Notes under the pieces: model-generated
Databases searched by the model: none
What the model was told of the DNA's origin: nothing
Seen by the model: only the letters and a program-made list of their open reading frames with translations
Assembly (NCBI GenBank): GCA_017645765.1
Contig: JAGCNV010000067.1
Location: forward strand, 1-60,905
Direction of reading: 5' to 3'
Origin: a bacterium
GTDB taxonomy: Bacteria > UBP6 > UBA1177
DNA length: 60,905 nt
Position numbers and translations under genes: made by a program
Shown: piece after piece, positions 28,901 through 37,025 of the stretch
How positions within the stretch are numbered: position 1 is the first letter of the stretch
How the letters are laid out: the number at the start of each line of letters is the position of its first letter

Positions 28901-29058
28901 TCAATGTCGCGGCTAAATCGATGTACTGGGAAGCTTACGGTAAGAGAGAGACTGACAAGGCGAAAGCTAAAGAGATCTTCACGCTTCTCATCAAAACTTT
29001 GATGCCTTCGAATGAATTCTTCCTTAAGGCTAAAACTGCTCTTGAAGAGCTTGAATAA
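25906..29058 (+). CDS. Giant exported coiled-coil protein with TolB-like N-terminus and TPR tail
   Basis: A 1050-residue protein starting at TTG 25906, five bases after GGAGG. A signal peptide (to FAGTA) is followed by a domain to about residue 150 that resembles the N-terminus of the ankyrin protein at 9941, including a Cys pair (CGENLGC). After an EEEEE linker and a short helical repeat, residues about 280-930 are almost pure Lys/Glu-rich coiled coil. The last 90 residues look like TPR helices (LNEKDLIGARRAFAEALRID). Perhaps a periplasmic scaffold or spacer. Role unknown. Confidence 0.8.
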   Translation: MKSLKVLFTVFIIFMTFSVFAGTASVFPLAAIEDDRLAAEDIDESIEEVIDDVKGADAAVFTDSLGTKAKKELAKCGENLGCQKKFISKAKKKSDFYIFSKMKFVKKSGKTIIETYLVDSEGGNLGKEKVNFDKGASTEKIASKLVKVWSKMLASNSVAKDEPEDEEEEEPVRPAKKSYGKGADSAIKDALEAYASGDLKAADKALDGAAEIDVKAKELKKNIAEIAKFVQKANASIKAKNYEEAIPMIAKAENLDEAILEMGSSSKYRVYKKDSVERVVYSDPSEKDIRTVDTIHSRFEKQREKLRKEKAKTVSETDTWLNTRILEREAKLKKYDEDSVAAKKQKDTEYKELSERIKAMKYQWEKDDSEIEQKIVELENKLTLFEQREKGVTKGSNALSAQYEKEMAKEMADTDKKYGDILKKMKEEKEARYKKQADELEAGNKKTEAAVLALETKKKANEDKISELDKKMSGEQEKFDENEKQIMAKNEEIRMKNEDEDRKYKVEVEKEYQAKFDDLNKKLQDYDAQESEEREKLKKYDAATEEYMFKNAEVMSKYQEEIEKERATVEAECAKNKETASADAEKAFTEELEKLNKEKADIEAKIAEKETPALKKQLDAANKKISKHEGGKDGFIAKKMAAVEQECENKSMAVDMKLAQKSDELNKDNTKYQKNQQAEKKKAEANFKAFQQRKDAFKKNIDSQINAAQKERDRKIEAREKERSKQTEAWNKEAAARQKDLENKQRTDKNTKDRLVKENEGIDANIAITNAKWADKRDDIQVKNQESNQKYDKTWQEKYDKTDEEYKAKKEEIENKYAQKQVADKDAQKAQKEKWEEEVQKLNEEKQRRKEERQGILTAEQEKWKEKTAKWEEEEAQRKEDKANFSKDLKKLAAEDKKDAQAKKQEANQKYEEGMKEIDEKELEQVRAKFKEEYKVTKSREVVDVKGSDDIYKLKAEAFAKNGLQKLNEKDLIGARRAFAEALRIDRNNQIALNGMNSINVAAKSMYWEAYGKRETDKAKAKEIFTLLIKTLMPSNEFFLKAKTALEELE

Positions 29059-29068
29059 GAGGTGAAAA

Positions 29069-29491
29069 ATGCAGAATACAACAGCTCCGGTAATAATCAA
29101 AGGGCAGTATAAAGGCGGACTTCGCAATGAAATGACCCACCTTAAATCGAACAACACCATTATGACCGATGCTCCGACCGACAACCACGGCAAGGGCGAG
29201 GCTTTTTCGCCGACCGACCTTGTCTGCGGTGCACTGGCAGCATGTATGATGACGATAATGGGCATTACCGCTCAGACTCATGAATTCGATATCGACGGTG
29301 CAACCTACGAAGTAAAAAAGACTATGGTCACGGATCCGCGCCGCATCGGTCAGATCGACATTGCAATCAATTTCCCGAAACACGATTACACAGACAAACA
29401 GAAGGCTATGCTTAAAGCTGCGGCAGACACCTGCCCGGTCGCAAAGACGCTCGGCTCTGAAGTCGTTGTAAACGTCACAATGAATTTCTAA
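29069..29491 (+). CDS. OsmC-family protein
   Basis: A 140-residue member of the OsmC/Ohr superfamily. The family uses two Cys to reduce organic peroxides or acts as a stress protein. The Cys in the central helix (GALAACMMT) and the later Cys (AADTCPVAKTLG) are both present. It has the YhfA/OsmC rather than the Ohr pattern. It lies 11 bases after the coiled-coil gene and could be transcribed with it. Confidence 0.88.
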   Translation: MQNTTAPVIIKGQYKGGLRNEMTHLKSNNTIMTDAPTDNHGKGEAFSPTDLVCGALAACMMTIMGITAQTHEFDIDGATYEVKKTMVTDPRRIGQIDIAINFPKHDYTDKQKAMLKAAADTCPVAKTLGSEVVVNVTMNF

Positions 29492-29562
29492 TATTCAACT
29501 TCCAGCTTTATATTTTTTCTGATTAATATCTGAAAATTCTGAAAAATGAATTCGCTTTAGGA

Positions 29563-30150
29563 TCAGCTGTTTTTGTTGCCCAAATTGCCTTCAGCCCAGT
29601 GCTTTCTGCAAAGCGCGACATAACTTTCGTTGCCGCCTAGCATGACCTGCTCGCCCTCTTTGACCACTTTGCCGTCAACGACTCTGGCATTCATTATCGC
29701 TTTTTTGGAGCACCAGCAGACGGTTTTGATCTCTTCGATCGTGTCGGCCATGGCGAGAAGGCGCTCGCTGCCTGGGAAGAGATTCCCGACAAAGTCGGCG
29801 CGCAGACCGTAGGCGATGACGGGAATGTTGAGTTCATCGACAACGCGGCAGAGCTGCATTACCTGAGCAGGCGTGAGAAACTGCGCTTCATCGATTATCA
29901 CGCAGTCGATTTTTTTTGTTGAGTTCATTTTGCTGACAGTTTCAAATGCGTCGTCGTTCGGGCTTAATATGTATGCCTTTTTTGCGAGTCCGACTCTGCT
30001 TTTGACGATATCGATGCCGTCGCGCGTGTCGATCGAAGGTTTGAAAATGACGGCATTCTGGTTCCTTTCGAAGTAGTTGTATTCGACCATGAGGGCGTTC
30101 GAAGTCTTGCTCGCCCCCATTGCGCCGTATCTGAAGTAAAGTTTAGCCAT
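29563..30150 (-). CDS. tdk: Thymidine kinase
   Basis: Phosphorylates thymidine with ATP in salvage. The 195-residue type-II enzyme has a P-loop GAMGASKT (residues 9-16), a Walker B motif IDEAQFL, the lasso-type CWCSKKAIMNAR with structural zinc Cys, and a final CRKHW. Length is normal. It lies between OsmC (convergent) and a lipoprotein gene on the same strand. Confidence 0.95.
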   Translation of the reverse strand: MAKLYFRYGAMGASKTSNALMVEYNYFERNQNAVIFKPSIDTRDGIDIVKSRVGLAKKAYILSPNDDAFETVSKMNSTKKIDCVIIDEAQFLTPAQVMQLCRVVDELNIPVIAYGLRADFVGNLFPGSERLLAMADTIEEIKTVCWCSKKAIMNARVVDGKVVKEGEQVMLGGNESYVALCRKHWAEGNLGNKNS

Positions 30151-30164
30151 GGATCATTCTTTGG

Positions 30165-30944
30165 TTAGTCGATAGTGTTCCATTCAAAAGGCTCGAGTTT
30201 GTAGCATTTTCCGTTCTGAACTTCAGTGTAAACGCCGTTTTCCTCATCGATTAAGAGTTCGTAAAAAACGATGGCGGTAGTATTGACTTTCAATTTCGTA
30301 TAGTCCTCTGCATCAACATCTTCAATGTGGAAAGAGCCGCTTTTTGCGATATATATTTCCCTGAAATGCATCATACTGCTATCTAAATCTACAAAAAAGA
30401 AGACCCTGTCGCCATCTTCTTTGTTCGGATCTGAACCTTTTAAAGAAACTGTTTCACCTTTAAGTTCCTCAACATTCTTGGCAAAATGAGCTTCAACAAA
30501 GAACAACGGATCTGTATAGTCTTCATAAGTTTCCGAATCGTAAAGCCAGATATCGATTTCATTGACATCCATCTTTCGAACGTCCATTGATTTGTAAACA
30601 ACTGTCGTGCAGTTGCTGTCGTCTATTATGTTGTGGTCGCCGGTATCGGTGTCGGTGTCGGTGTCGTCGTCATCGTTTGTCTGATCTCCGGTGTCGGTTG
30701 CTTCCTCATCGTTTGTTGAATCTCCGTCATCGTCATCAGGCAGACCCGGTGTATTGTTTTCTTCATCGTTTGTCTGATCTCCGGTGTCGGTTTTTTCTTC
30801 ATCCGTTGCTGAATCACCGGTATCGCTGCCGCTGTCCGAATCGCTGACAGTGTCTCCTGTATCGGTCTCGTCGTCGCTTTCACCGCAGGAAACAAAAATC
30901 ATCATAGAGACAACCAAAAGAGTGATCGTTAAAAACTTTTTCAT
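30165..30944 (-). CDS. Lipoprotein with long Asp/Thr linker
   Basis: A 259-residue lipoprotein, starting at ATG 30944 after GGAGG (a longer frame upstream is not used). The lipobox is IFVSC. Residues about 22-110 are low-complexity Asp, Thr, Gly and Glu (DTGDQTNDE-type repeats), the acidic linker seen in several proteins here. The C-terminal domain of about 140 residues is beta-rich, unrecognised. Probably surface or periplasmic. Confidence 0.75.
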   Translation of the reverse strand: MKKFLTITLLVVSMMIFVSCGESDDETDTGDTVSDSDSGSDTGDSATDEEKTDTGDQTNDEENNTPGLPDDDDGDSTNDEEATDTGDQTNDDDDTDTDTDTGDHNIIDDSNCTTVVYKSMDVRKMDVNEIDIWLYDSETYEDYTDPLFFVEAHFAKNVEELKGETVSLKGSDPNKEDGDRVFFFVDLDSSMMHFREIYIAKSGSFHIEDVDAEDYTKLKVNTTAIVFYELLIDEENGVYTEVQNGKCYKLEPFEWNTID

Positions 30945-30981
30945 AAGAACCTCCAAAAAAAGTTGAACAAAAAAACACGCT

Positions 30982-30987
30982 ATTATA
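30982..30987 (-). promoter_or_regulatory. -10 box of the 30944 lipoprotein gene
   Basis: TATAAT on the minus strand, followed by AGCGTG and a T7 tract. The -35 is weak. Confidence 0.5.
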
Positions 30988-31069
30988 CGGATACAGCAAA
31001 AAAAAACCAGATTGACGCAGTTTTGATGATTTCGCGTATAAAAAACGGCAAAAATATAGATTTTTCGGA

Positions 31070-31097
31070 TTGACAAACGCAAAGTTGAAATTATATT
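31070..31097 (+). promoter_or_regulatory. nifS-nifU promoter
   Basis: TTGACA, a 16-base spacer and TATATT, followed by AGCGCCCG. No IscR-like gene or site is evident. Confidence 0.75.
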
Positions 31098-31135
31098 AGC
31101 GCCCGTGAATTTATGGTTTTTTTAGAGGTTTTATA

Positions 31136-32326
31136 ATGACACACAGAATATACTTCGACAACAGTGCAACAACGCCTGTCAGAAAGGAAGTTGTCGATGA
31201 GATCATGCCGTTTCTTACTGAGCTCGGCGGTAATCCTTCGAGCAGACACTATGAAGGCAGAGTCGTCAGAACGGCAGTGGAAGCTGCAAGGGCGAAAGTA
31301 GCAGCTGCCATCAATGCTGATCCTTCGGAAATTTACTTCAATTCGTGTGCAAGCGAAGGCAACAACACTGTTCTTCGCGGCTACATGATGGGGCTTGGCA
31401 AGAATGCAAAGAAAAATCACATCATCACGACTGCGGTAGAGCATCCGAGTATTTTCAACACTGCGGCAGCACTCGAAAAAGAAGGTTTTGAGGTCACTTA
31501 TCTTCCGGTTGACGAGAAAGGAAATCTCAACCTTGACGATCTCCGCAATGCGATAAAGGAAAACACTGGGCTTATTTCGACGATGTTCGTAAACAACGAG
31601 ATCGGAAACATCTATCCGGTTGAAGAAATCGGAAAAATCGCGCACGAACACAACATTCTTTTCCATGTTGACGCGGTTCAGGCTGTCGGCAAAATTCATG
31701 TCGACGTCAAAAAGATCGGGTGTGACTTCCTGACGGTTTCTGCGCATAAATTCTATGGTCTCAAAGGTGTCGGCGCACTTTTCGTAAAACGCGGAAGAGT
31801 GCTCAAAAACCTTCTTACCGGCGGTCATCAGGAAAAGGGAAAAAGACCGGGAACAGAAAACGTTGTCGGAATAATCGGCATGGGAAAGGCGATCGAGCTT
31901 GCAGTTGCTGAGCTTGACGACGAGGCAAAGAGAGTCGCGGCGCTCAGAGACCGTCTCGAAAAGAGAGTTCTTGAAGAGATTCCTTACACGAGAGTCGTCG
32001 GCGACCCGTCACACAGAGTTCCGACACTTTCCAACATTTCGTTCAGGTTCGTTGAAGGCGAGGGAATCCTGCTTAAACTCGACACCGAAGGGATCGCGGT
32101 ATCTACCGGTTCGGCATGTTCTTCGAGCGACCTCAAGGCGAGCCACGTTATCACCGCTATGCACGGCGATCCGGAAGAGGCTCATTCGAGTATCCGTTTT
32201 TCGCTTGGAAAATATTCGACGATTGAAGATGTGGACTACACCGTAGAAACTTTGAAAAATACAATTTCGCTGCTTCGCAGTTTTTCACCGATTTACGATG
32301 AATTCGTGAACGCAAACAAACATTAA
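31136..32326 (+). CDS. nifS: Cysteine desulfurase, NifS/IscS type
   Basis: PLP enzyme that takes sulfur from cysteine for iron-sulfur cluster assembly. The 396-residue protein has the PLP lysine K205 in SAHKFYG and the catalytic C328 in the STGSACSS loop, the long-loop form of group I desulfurases. VDAVQ and EHPS are also present. It is followed 14 bases later by the scaffold gene, giving a minimal NIF/ISC pair. No hscA, hscB or fdx genes are seen. Confidence 0.96.
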   Translation: MTHRIYFDNSATTPVRKEVVDEIMPFLTELGGNPSSRHYEGRVVRTAVEAARAKVAAAINADPSEIYFNSCASEGNNTVLRGYMMGLGKNAKKNHIITTAVEHPSIFNTAAALEKEGFEVTYLPVDEKGNLNLDDLRNAIKENTGLISTMFVNNEIGNIYPVEEIGKIAHEHNILFHVDAVQAVGKIHVDVKKIGCDFLTVSAHKFYGLKGVGALFVKRGRVLKNLLTGGHQEKGKRPGTENVVGIIGMGKAIELAVAELDDEAKRVAALRDRLEKRVLEEIPYTRVVGDPSHRVPTLSNISFRFVEGEGILLKLDTEGIAVSTGSACSSSDLKASHVITAMHGDPEEAHSSIRFSLGKYSTIEDVDYTVETLKNTISLLRSFSPIYDEFVNANKH

Positions 32327-32340
32327 AATAGGAGAAAATC

Positions 32341-32721
32341 ATGAATTACACAGAAAAAGTTATGGATCATTTCCTTCATCCGCGCAACATCGGCAAAATT
32401 GACAATCCCAATGCGGTTGCTGAGGTCGGAAACGCTCAGTGCGGCGATATCATCAAACTCTTTTTGCGTATCAATCCGGAAGGGATAATCGAAGACATTT
32501 CTTTCGAAACTTTCGGTTGCGGTGCAGCTATCGCAACTTCTTCGATGACAACTGAAATGGTCAAGGGAAAGCACATTGACGAGGCTCTTCTCGTTACAAG
32601 AGATGTCGTTGCAGAAGAGTTGGGCGGTCTTCCCGCAAGCAAAATGCACTGTTCGAACCTTGCATCGGAAGCTCTGCACAAAGCAATTCACGAATACAAG
32701 GCTAAATACAATCTCCACTAA
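32341..32721 (+). CDS. nifU: Iron-sulfur cluster scaffold, NifU/IscU type
   Basis: Scaffold on which the cluster is built with sulfur from the neighbouring NifS. The 126-residue protein corresponds to the U domain alone: cluster ligands C34 (QCGD, with D36), C60 (FGCGAA) and C104 (MHCSNLA). It lacks the ferredoxin and C-terminal Nfu parts of full NifU. It lies 14 bases after nifS. Confidence 0.95.
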   Translation: MNYTEKVMDHFLHPRNIGKIDNPNAVAEVGNAQCGDIIKLFLRINPEGIIEDISFETFGCGAAIATSSMTTEMVKGKHIDEALLVTRDVVAEELGGLPASKMHCSNLASEALHKAIHEYKAKYNLH

Positions 32722-32726
32722 AGTTT

Positions 32727-33848
32727 ATGCTTTTGAAAAAAGCCTTTTTTTTATTCTTTCTTTTCACATTCGTTCTTCCGGTTTACGCTTTTGATATTGA
32801 CGAAATGCTTGACGGTAACGGCTTGTCGAGCGGGTTTACACATTTTTTGAGAATAGGGATTAAAACCGACATCGTGTCGTTTTCGCTTGAAGGCGATGCG
32901 CATGTTTTCAATAAAAAAGAGCGGGCCGTCGGAGAAATTCAAGGACGCGTCAAGGTTTCGGCAGAGCAGGGCGGGATCAAGGTAGGAAACAGAGTTTTTA
33001 AGGAAGAAATGGTTAAATTCACTTCAGAGCTCATTCCGCTCAAAGTCGAGGAGAGAATGTTCCGCGGTGAAATCGAAGTTTACCTGAAAAATGCAAAACT
33101 AATCGTTGTGAACAAGCTCGACATCGAAGATTACGTCAAAGGAGTCATCAACAAAGAGGCGATTCCTTCATGGCCGGTCGAAGCTAAAAAAACGCAGGCT
33201 GTTCTGGCAAGAACTTTTGCCGTTTACCAGAAAATGTTTAATCCCAGAAGCGAATTTTTCGACCTGGCACCGACGGTTCTGGATCAGGTTTACGACGGAC
33301 TCGGAAAGGAGGATGTTACTTCTGTCGAAGCCGTGAATGCGACGAGAGGCGAAATCGTCACGCTCGGCAGTGATCCTGCAAAAATATATTTCCATTCAAC
33401 CTGCGGAGGAACGATTTCGAGTTCTGCGGAGATCTGGAAAAAGGATGAACCTCACTTGCAGCAGCTGCAATGTCCTTACTGCACGAAGTCATCGCTTTAC
33501 CGTTGGAAAAGAAAAATCAAAGCGGCGGAGATCGCTAAAAAGCTGGGAGTGAAGTCTGCGAAGTCTGTTTCGACCGTACGCGGAAAAACGAGAGTCGATT
33601 CTGTCGTCGTTGACGGTAAAAAATTTCCGGTCAACAAATTCAGGGAACTTGTAGGTTTTTCTGTTATCTGGTCGAATGATTTTACTGTGACTAAAAGCGG
33701 TTCGGATTTTATCTTTTCTGGCAAAGGTGCCGGTCATGGTGTCGGTGTCTGTCAGTGGGGCATGGCCGGAATGGCTGCTCAGGGAAAGAATCATTATGAG
33801 ATCCTTAAATTCTATCTCAAAGGGATCGAAGTCAGAAAAATGTATTGA
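32727..33848 (+). CDS. SpoIID/LytB-domain protein
   Basis: A 373-residue exported protein of the SpoIID family, which includes peptidoglycan lytic transglycosylases acting on glycan strands lacking stem peptides; in non-spore-formers its role is usually cell-wall turnover or division. It has a signal peptide (to VYAFD). The hallmark region IEDYVKGVINKEAIPSWP holds the likely catalytic Glu, and zinc-associated Cys occur in STCGG and CPYC. It ends GAGHGVGVCQWGMAGMA, as expected. It lies five bases after nifU. Confidence 0.9.
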   Translation: MLLKKAFFLFFLFTFVLPVYAFDIDEMLDGNGLSSGFTHFLRIGIKTDIVSFSLEGDAHVFNKKERAVGEIQGRVKVSAEQGGIKVGNRVFKEEMVKFTSELIPLKVEERMFRGEIEVYLKNAKLIVVNKLDIEDYVKGVINKEAIPSWPVEAKKTQAVLARTFAVYQKMFNPRSEFFDLAPTVLDQVYDGLGKEDVTSVEAVNATRGEIVTLGSDPAKIYFHSTCGGTISSSAEIWKKDEPHLQQLQCPYCTKSSLYRWKRKIKAAEIAKKLGVKSAKSVSTVRGKTRVDSVVVDGKKFPVNKFRELVGFSVIWSNDFTVTKSGSDFIFSGKGAGHGVGVCQWGMAGMAAQGKNHYEILKFYLKGIEVRKMY

Positions 33849-33850
33849 TC

Positions 33851-33924
33851 GCCGCCCAATTCTTAGTCGATATTTCGATATTTCGAGGCGGCGAATTGAA
33901 ATGTCGACAACAAATTGGCGGCGG
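33851..33924 (+). repeat. TCGATATTTCGA-type palindromic repeat, copy 1
   Basis: An intergenic element of about 74 bases with ends GCCGCCCAATT and AATTGGCGGC and an inner CGATATTTCGATATTTCGA. A clearly related copy lies at 51277-51354 in opposite orientation. Confidence 0.65.
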
Positions 33925-33928
33925 TAAT

Positions 33929-33956
33929 TTGCCTTTTGTCAGTTTTTTCTTAAAAT
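33929..33956 (+). promoter_or_regulatory. Promoter of the 33994 lipoprotein gene
   Basis: TTGCCT, a 16-base spacer and TAAAAT, followed by CATCCGG and a T5 tract. It starts right after the palindromic repeat. Confidence 0.55.
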
Positions 33957-33993
33957 CATCCGGTTTTTGATTTTTTTACCATAGGAGTTTCAA

Positions 33994-35463
33994 ATGAAAA
34001 AATTTTTAACTGTTTCGGTTTTTGCTTTTTGTTTAGTGTCGCTTGCTTCATGCGGCAGCGGATCATCTTCAGGCGGCGGAGAAGGTGGTTTTTATGGTCC
34101 TAAATGCGGAAACGGCAAAATTGAAGCTGAAGAAGTTTGTGACGGAGATGTAACTTGCGGTGAAGCGGGTCATTTCTATCCGGAAGGCAAGGCGATCTGC
34201 AATTCTGACTGTTCCGGTTACGACACCAGCAAATGTATGCCCAGGGATCCTAGCGATAAATGCGGAAACGGGCAGATCGACAGCGGTGAATCATGCGAAC
34301 AAGGTGATACAAGACCTTGTTCCGAGTTCTCAGCTAATTTCTCTCAGGGTGATGCTACATGCAGAAGAGATTGTCTGGGATGGAATCCTGAAAACTGTTC
34401 GAACGGCGGAAAAACTAAACCGTGCTCTTTGATTCTTGAATGCGTAGAGAAATGCGGCGGAGATGCTTCTTGCGAATCTTCCTGCAAAGAGGAAGGAACT
34501 GATCAGGGTGCGGCTCTTTATGCAGACCTTGAAAACTGCGTGGCTTCATGCGGTGGAATTACAAATGAAGAGTGCCTGACGAAAACCTGCTACGATGCTT
34601 ATTATGCATGCAATCCGAATAAGAAGTGCGGAAACGGCGTTCTTGACGAAGGTGAAATCTGCGAAAACAAGGAGACTAAGGCTTGTCAGGAACTCAACAC
34701 CGAGGACAAACAGTGGCAGCCGATAAACGAAGCTGTCTGCAACACTTCATGCAATGGTTGGGATACCTATTCCTGTGTCGATATAAACGCTCTTACCTGC
34801 TATCAGGTTTACGAATGCGCTGAAGAGTGTGAAGATTCGGAATGCGAAGCTGCCTGCATCGCAAAAACATGGCCTGCTGCAAAGGCGAAATACGATACGA
34901 TGAAGTCTTGTCTTGCGGATAACTGCCCGGTTGTTACGGAAGAATGTATGAACGAGTTCTGCAAATTCCAGACAGATGCATGCAAAACTCATCTTACCTG
35001 CGGAAACGGCAATATCGACAACTATGAAATCTGCGAAAAAGGCGAGCATGTCGATTGCGGCGATATCAAAGACACGAACGGAGAAGCTATGTACGAGGCG
35101 AACACAGGTTCTGCATACTGCAACCAGAACTGCACGGAATACGGTACGACGATGTGCTACAGATTCTGCAGCTGCTCTGAAATCAAGACCTGTATCGACC
35201 AGGAATGCGGCGGTTATCCTAACAGCAATGCTGAAAATACCGATGAAAAGAAAGCCTGCATGGAAACATGCGAAAGCTGGGGCAGCAAAATCGGAAAAGG
35301 CGAAGCTGCCGGTTACCGCCAGTTGATTGAAAGCTGCTGCGAGCAGGATCAGCAGGGCAATACTGGCGCATGCGGCTGGGATTCAAGCACTTGTATACAG
35401 CAGGCTCCGTCTCAGGCAAACGCAACATGCGGTACCGAAAACAACGATAAATGTCCTTACTAA
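33994..35463 (+). CDS. Cys-rich repeat lipoprotein
   Basis: A 489-residue lipoprotein (lipobox SLASC, then a Gly/Ser linker). It carries about four CGNG...E.C repeats (KCGNGKIEAEEVCDGD, KCGNGQIDSGESC, KCGNGVLDEGEICE, TCGNGNIDNYEICEKG), the myxobacterial-type Cys-rich repeat. Between them lie modules of about 65 residues with regularly spaced Cys (C.LILECVEKC...). A related module occurs in the protein at 39209. Likely disulfide-bonded, exported and exposed. Role unknown. Confidence 0.8.
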   Translation: MKKFLTVSVFAFCLVSLASCGSGSSSGGGEGGFYGPKCGNGKIEAEEVCDGDVTCGEAGHFYPEGKAICNSDCSGYDTSKCMPRDPSDKCGNGQIDSGESCEQGDTRPCSEFSANFSQGDATCRRDCLGWNPENCSNGGKTKPCSLILECVEKCGGDASCESSCKEEGTDQGAALYADLENCVASCGGITNEECLTKTCYDAYYACNPNKKCGNGVLDEGEICENKETKACQELNTEDKQWQPINEAVCNTSCNGWDTYSCVDINALTCYQVYECAEECEDSECEAACIAKTWPAAKAKYDTMKSCLADNCPVVTEECMNEFCKFQTDACKTHLTCGNGNIDNYEICEKGEHVDCGDIKDTNGEAMYEANTGSAYCNQNCTEYGTTMCYRFCSCSEIKTCIDQECGGYPNSNAENTDEKKACMETCESWGSKIGKGEAAGYRQLIESCCEQDQQGNTGACGWDSSTCIQQAPSQANATCGTENNDKCPY

Positions 35464-35549
35464 ACAAAATCAGATAGAAAAATTTCCCTGATCAACAAAA
35501 ATTCCAAATAAAATCAAAATCTTAAATTTGAATCAGAGAGAAACTCTTA

Positions 35550-36251
35550 TTATTTTCCGAGCTTGGATTCTGCGTAATTAAGTTCTTCGGGAGTATCGAT
35601 TTCGTACCAGGTCATATCGTCAGAATTTATGATCGAAGGATAAAACCCGTCATCGACAAGCTGCTGAATAACCATTTCTACGACAGCTTTTTCTTTTGCC
35701 GTTTCTGCTGTTTTTGCAGCTGCAATGCGGTATTGCTGCCAGAAATCCTTTTTTATGAAAGACATTCCGATGTATCCTGCGTTCCATTCGGTAAGTTTTT
35801 TCGATATTTTTTCAACTTTTCCGTTGCTTACGAACACTTTCATGTCGTCATCTGTAAGTTTTCTGCATGTGTCGGCAAAAATCGCGTAATTCTTAACTTT
35901 TTCGAATTCGCAGGTGACTCTTTTTGCGAAAGATTCAGGATAAATGTGATCGACATTCATAATCAGCGTGTCTTTGTCGAAAAACTTCTCCGCAGTAAGA
36001 AGAGAGTAGAGGTTCTGCTCTTTGTAGCGCGTGTTTTCAATCAGTGTGACATCTGAAAAATGTTCGGAACAGAACTCTTTCATTTCGGGGAAGTGGTATC
36101 CTCCGATGACGATCGTTCTTTCTGGATTGAAGTTTCTTGTCCATTCGTACTGATACTGAAGCATCGTTTTGCCGCATACGGGAACGAGCGCTTTCGGAAG
36201 TCCTTTGCCGAGACGTGAGCCGAGACCGGCTGCCAGAATGATTATCTGCAT
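35550..36251 (-). CDS. Nucleotidyltransferase (sugar- or choline-phosphate type)
   Basis: A 233-residue NTP transferase that activates a phosphorylated sugar or alcohol. It begins with the signature LAAGLGSRLGKGLPKALVP and continues with the NVDHIYP metal-binding stretch. It resembles LicC-type phosphocholine cytidylyltransferases and short sugar-phosphate nucleotidyltransferases; the substrate cannot be told. It overlaps the preceding HAD phosphatase gene by ten bases, which suggests a shared small-molecule pathway. Confidence 0.85.
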   Translation of the reverse strand: MQIIILAAGLGSRLGKGLPKALVPVCGKTMLQYQYEWTRNFNPERTIVIGGYHFPEMKEFCSEHFSDVTLIENTRYKEQNLYSLLTAEKFFDKDTLIMNVDHIYPESFAKRVTCEFEKVKNYAIFADTCRKLTDDDMKVFVSNGKVEKISKKLTEWNAGYIGMSFIKKDFWQQYRIAAAKTAETAKEKAVVEMVIQQLVDDGFYPSIINSDDMTWYEIDTPEELNYAESKLGK

Positions 36252-36907
36252 TCTTTATACTCCTTGAACATATCAAAAATCTGAGATATTTTGTCAACAC
36301 ACATAATATCGGGAAATTTTTCCAGAAATTCTTCTTTGGTCCTGATTGCAAGACGTCCGATAAAGGGGATTTCCAGTTCTTTCGCGACTTCGCCGTCGTG
36401 AAGCGAATCTCCGACAAAAATCATGTTTTCTTTAGGAATCTGAAAGTGTTCGATTACATAGTTCAAATGCGCTTTTCCTTTTGCGAAACCGTCGCGGTAG
36501 CCTAAAATCTCGTCAAAGGCGAATTCTGGCTGCTGGGCAAAGTAGCGCTGCACGAAATCGAAGTAATTGTTTGAAGAAACTACTGTTTTTATTCCGATTT
36601 TTCTCAGATTTTTTATCGCATACAGAGTGTCTTCTGTCGGTCTCATGTTGAAGAAAATATCAAGTTTGCGTCTTTCGAACTCTTTCTGAACCTCAAAATT
36701 CCTTGAATCTTCGGGAAACATCACTTCGAGCTGGCATTTGAACGGGATTCCGCTTGTCGTGATGTAGTTGCGCCGGGCCTGCGGAAAAGGAACGCCGTAA
36801 TCGCGCTCTATAAGTTCTCCTGCGAGGTCAGCAAAACCTTCCATCGTGTTGATAAGCGTGCCGTCGAGATCAAAGAGAATAACTTTCGGAAAAGCATAAA
36901 AACGCAT
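36242..36907 (-). CDS. HAD-family phosphatase (Gph-like)
   Basis: A 221-residue haloacid-dehalogenase phosphatase. The nucleophile motif FDLDGTLINT, motif II (VSSNN) and motif IV (FVGDSLHDGEVA) are clear, with the cap domain between motifs I and II as in phosphoglycolate phosphatases. The operon with the nucleotidyltransferase suggests that it makes or recycles a phosphosugar or polyol phosphate. Confidence 0.88.
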   Translation of the reverse strand: MRFYAFPKVILFDLDGTLINTMEGFADLAGELIERDYGVPFPQARRNYITTSGIPFKCQLEVMFPEDSRNFEVQKEFERRKLDIFFNMRPTEDTLYAIKNLRKIGIKTVVSSNNYFDFVQRYFAQQPEFAFDEILGYRDGFAKGKAHLNYVIEHFQIPKENMIFVGDSLHDGEVAKELEIPFIGRLAIRTKEEFLEKFPDIMCVDKISQIFDMFKEYKECR

Positions 36908-36940
36908 GGAAACCTGTGTAATAAGCCAATAAAGCGCGAC

Positions 36941-36968
36941 ATTATAATGATTTGTTACAAAGTGTCAA
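36941..36968 (-). promoter_or_regulatory. Promoter of the HAD/nucleotidyltransferase operon
   Basis: A near-consensus promoter: TTGACA, a 16-base spacer and TATAAT, followed by GTCGCGC. Confidence 0.8.
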
Positions 36969-37025
36969 AAAAGGATTTTCTGTAGAGGCGTTTTCTGAAA
37001 TCTCTCCAGTTATTATCGAGAAATT

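Noticed and set aside
27571-29265. Long minus-strand open frame opposite the coiled-coil gene
   Set aside because: It mirrors the codon usage of the Lys/Glu repeats; its product is a Phe/Leu/Ser-rich artefact.
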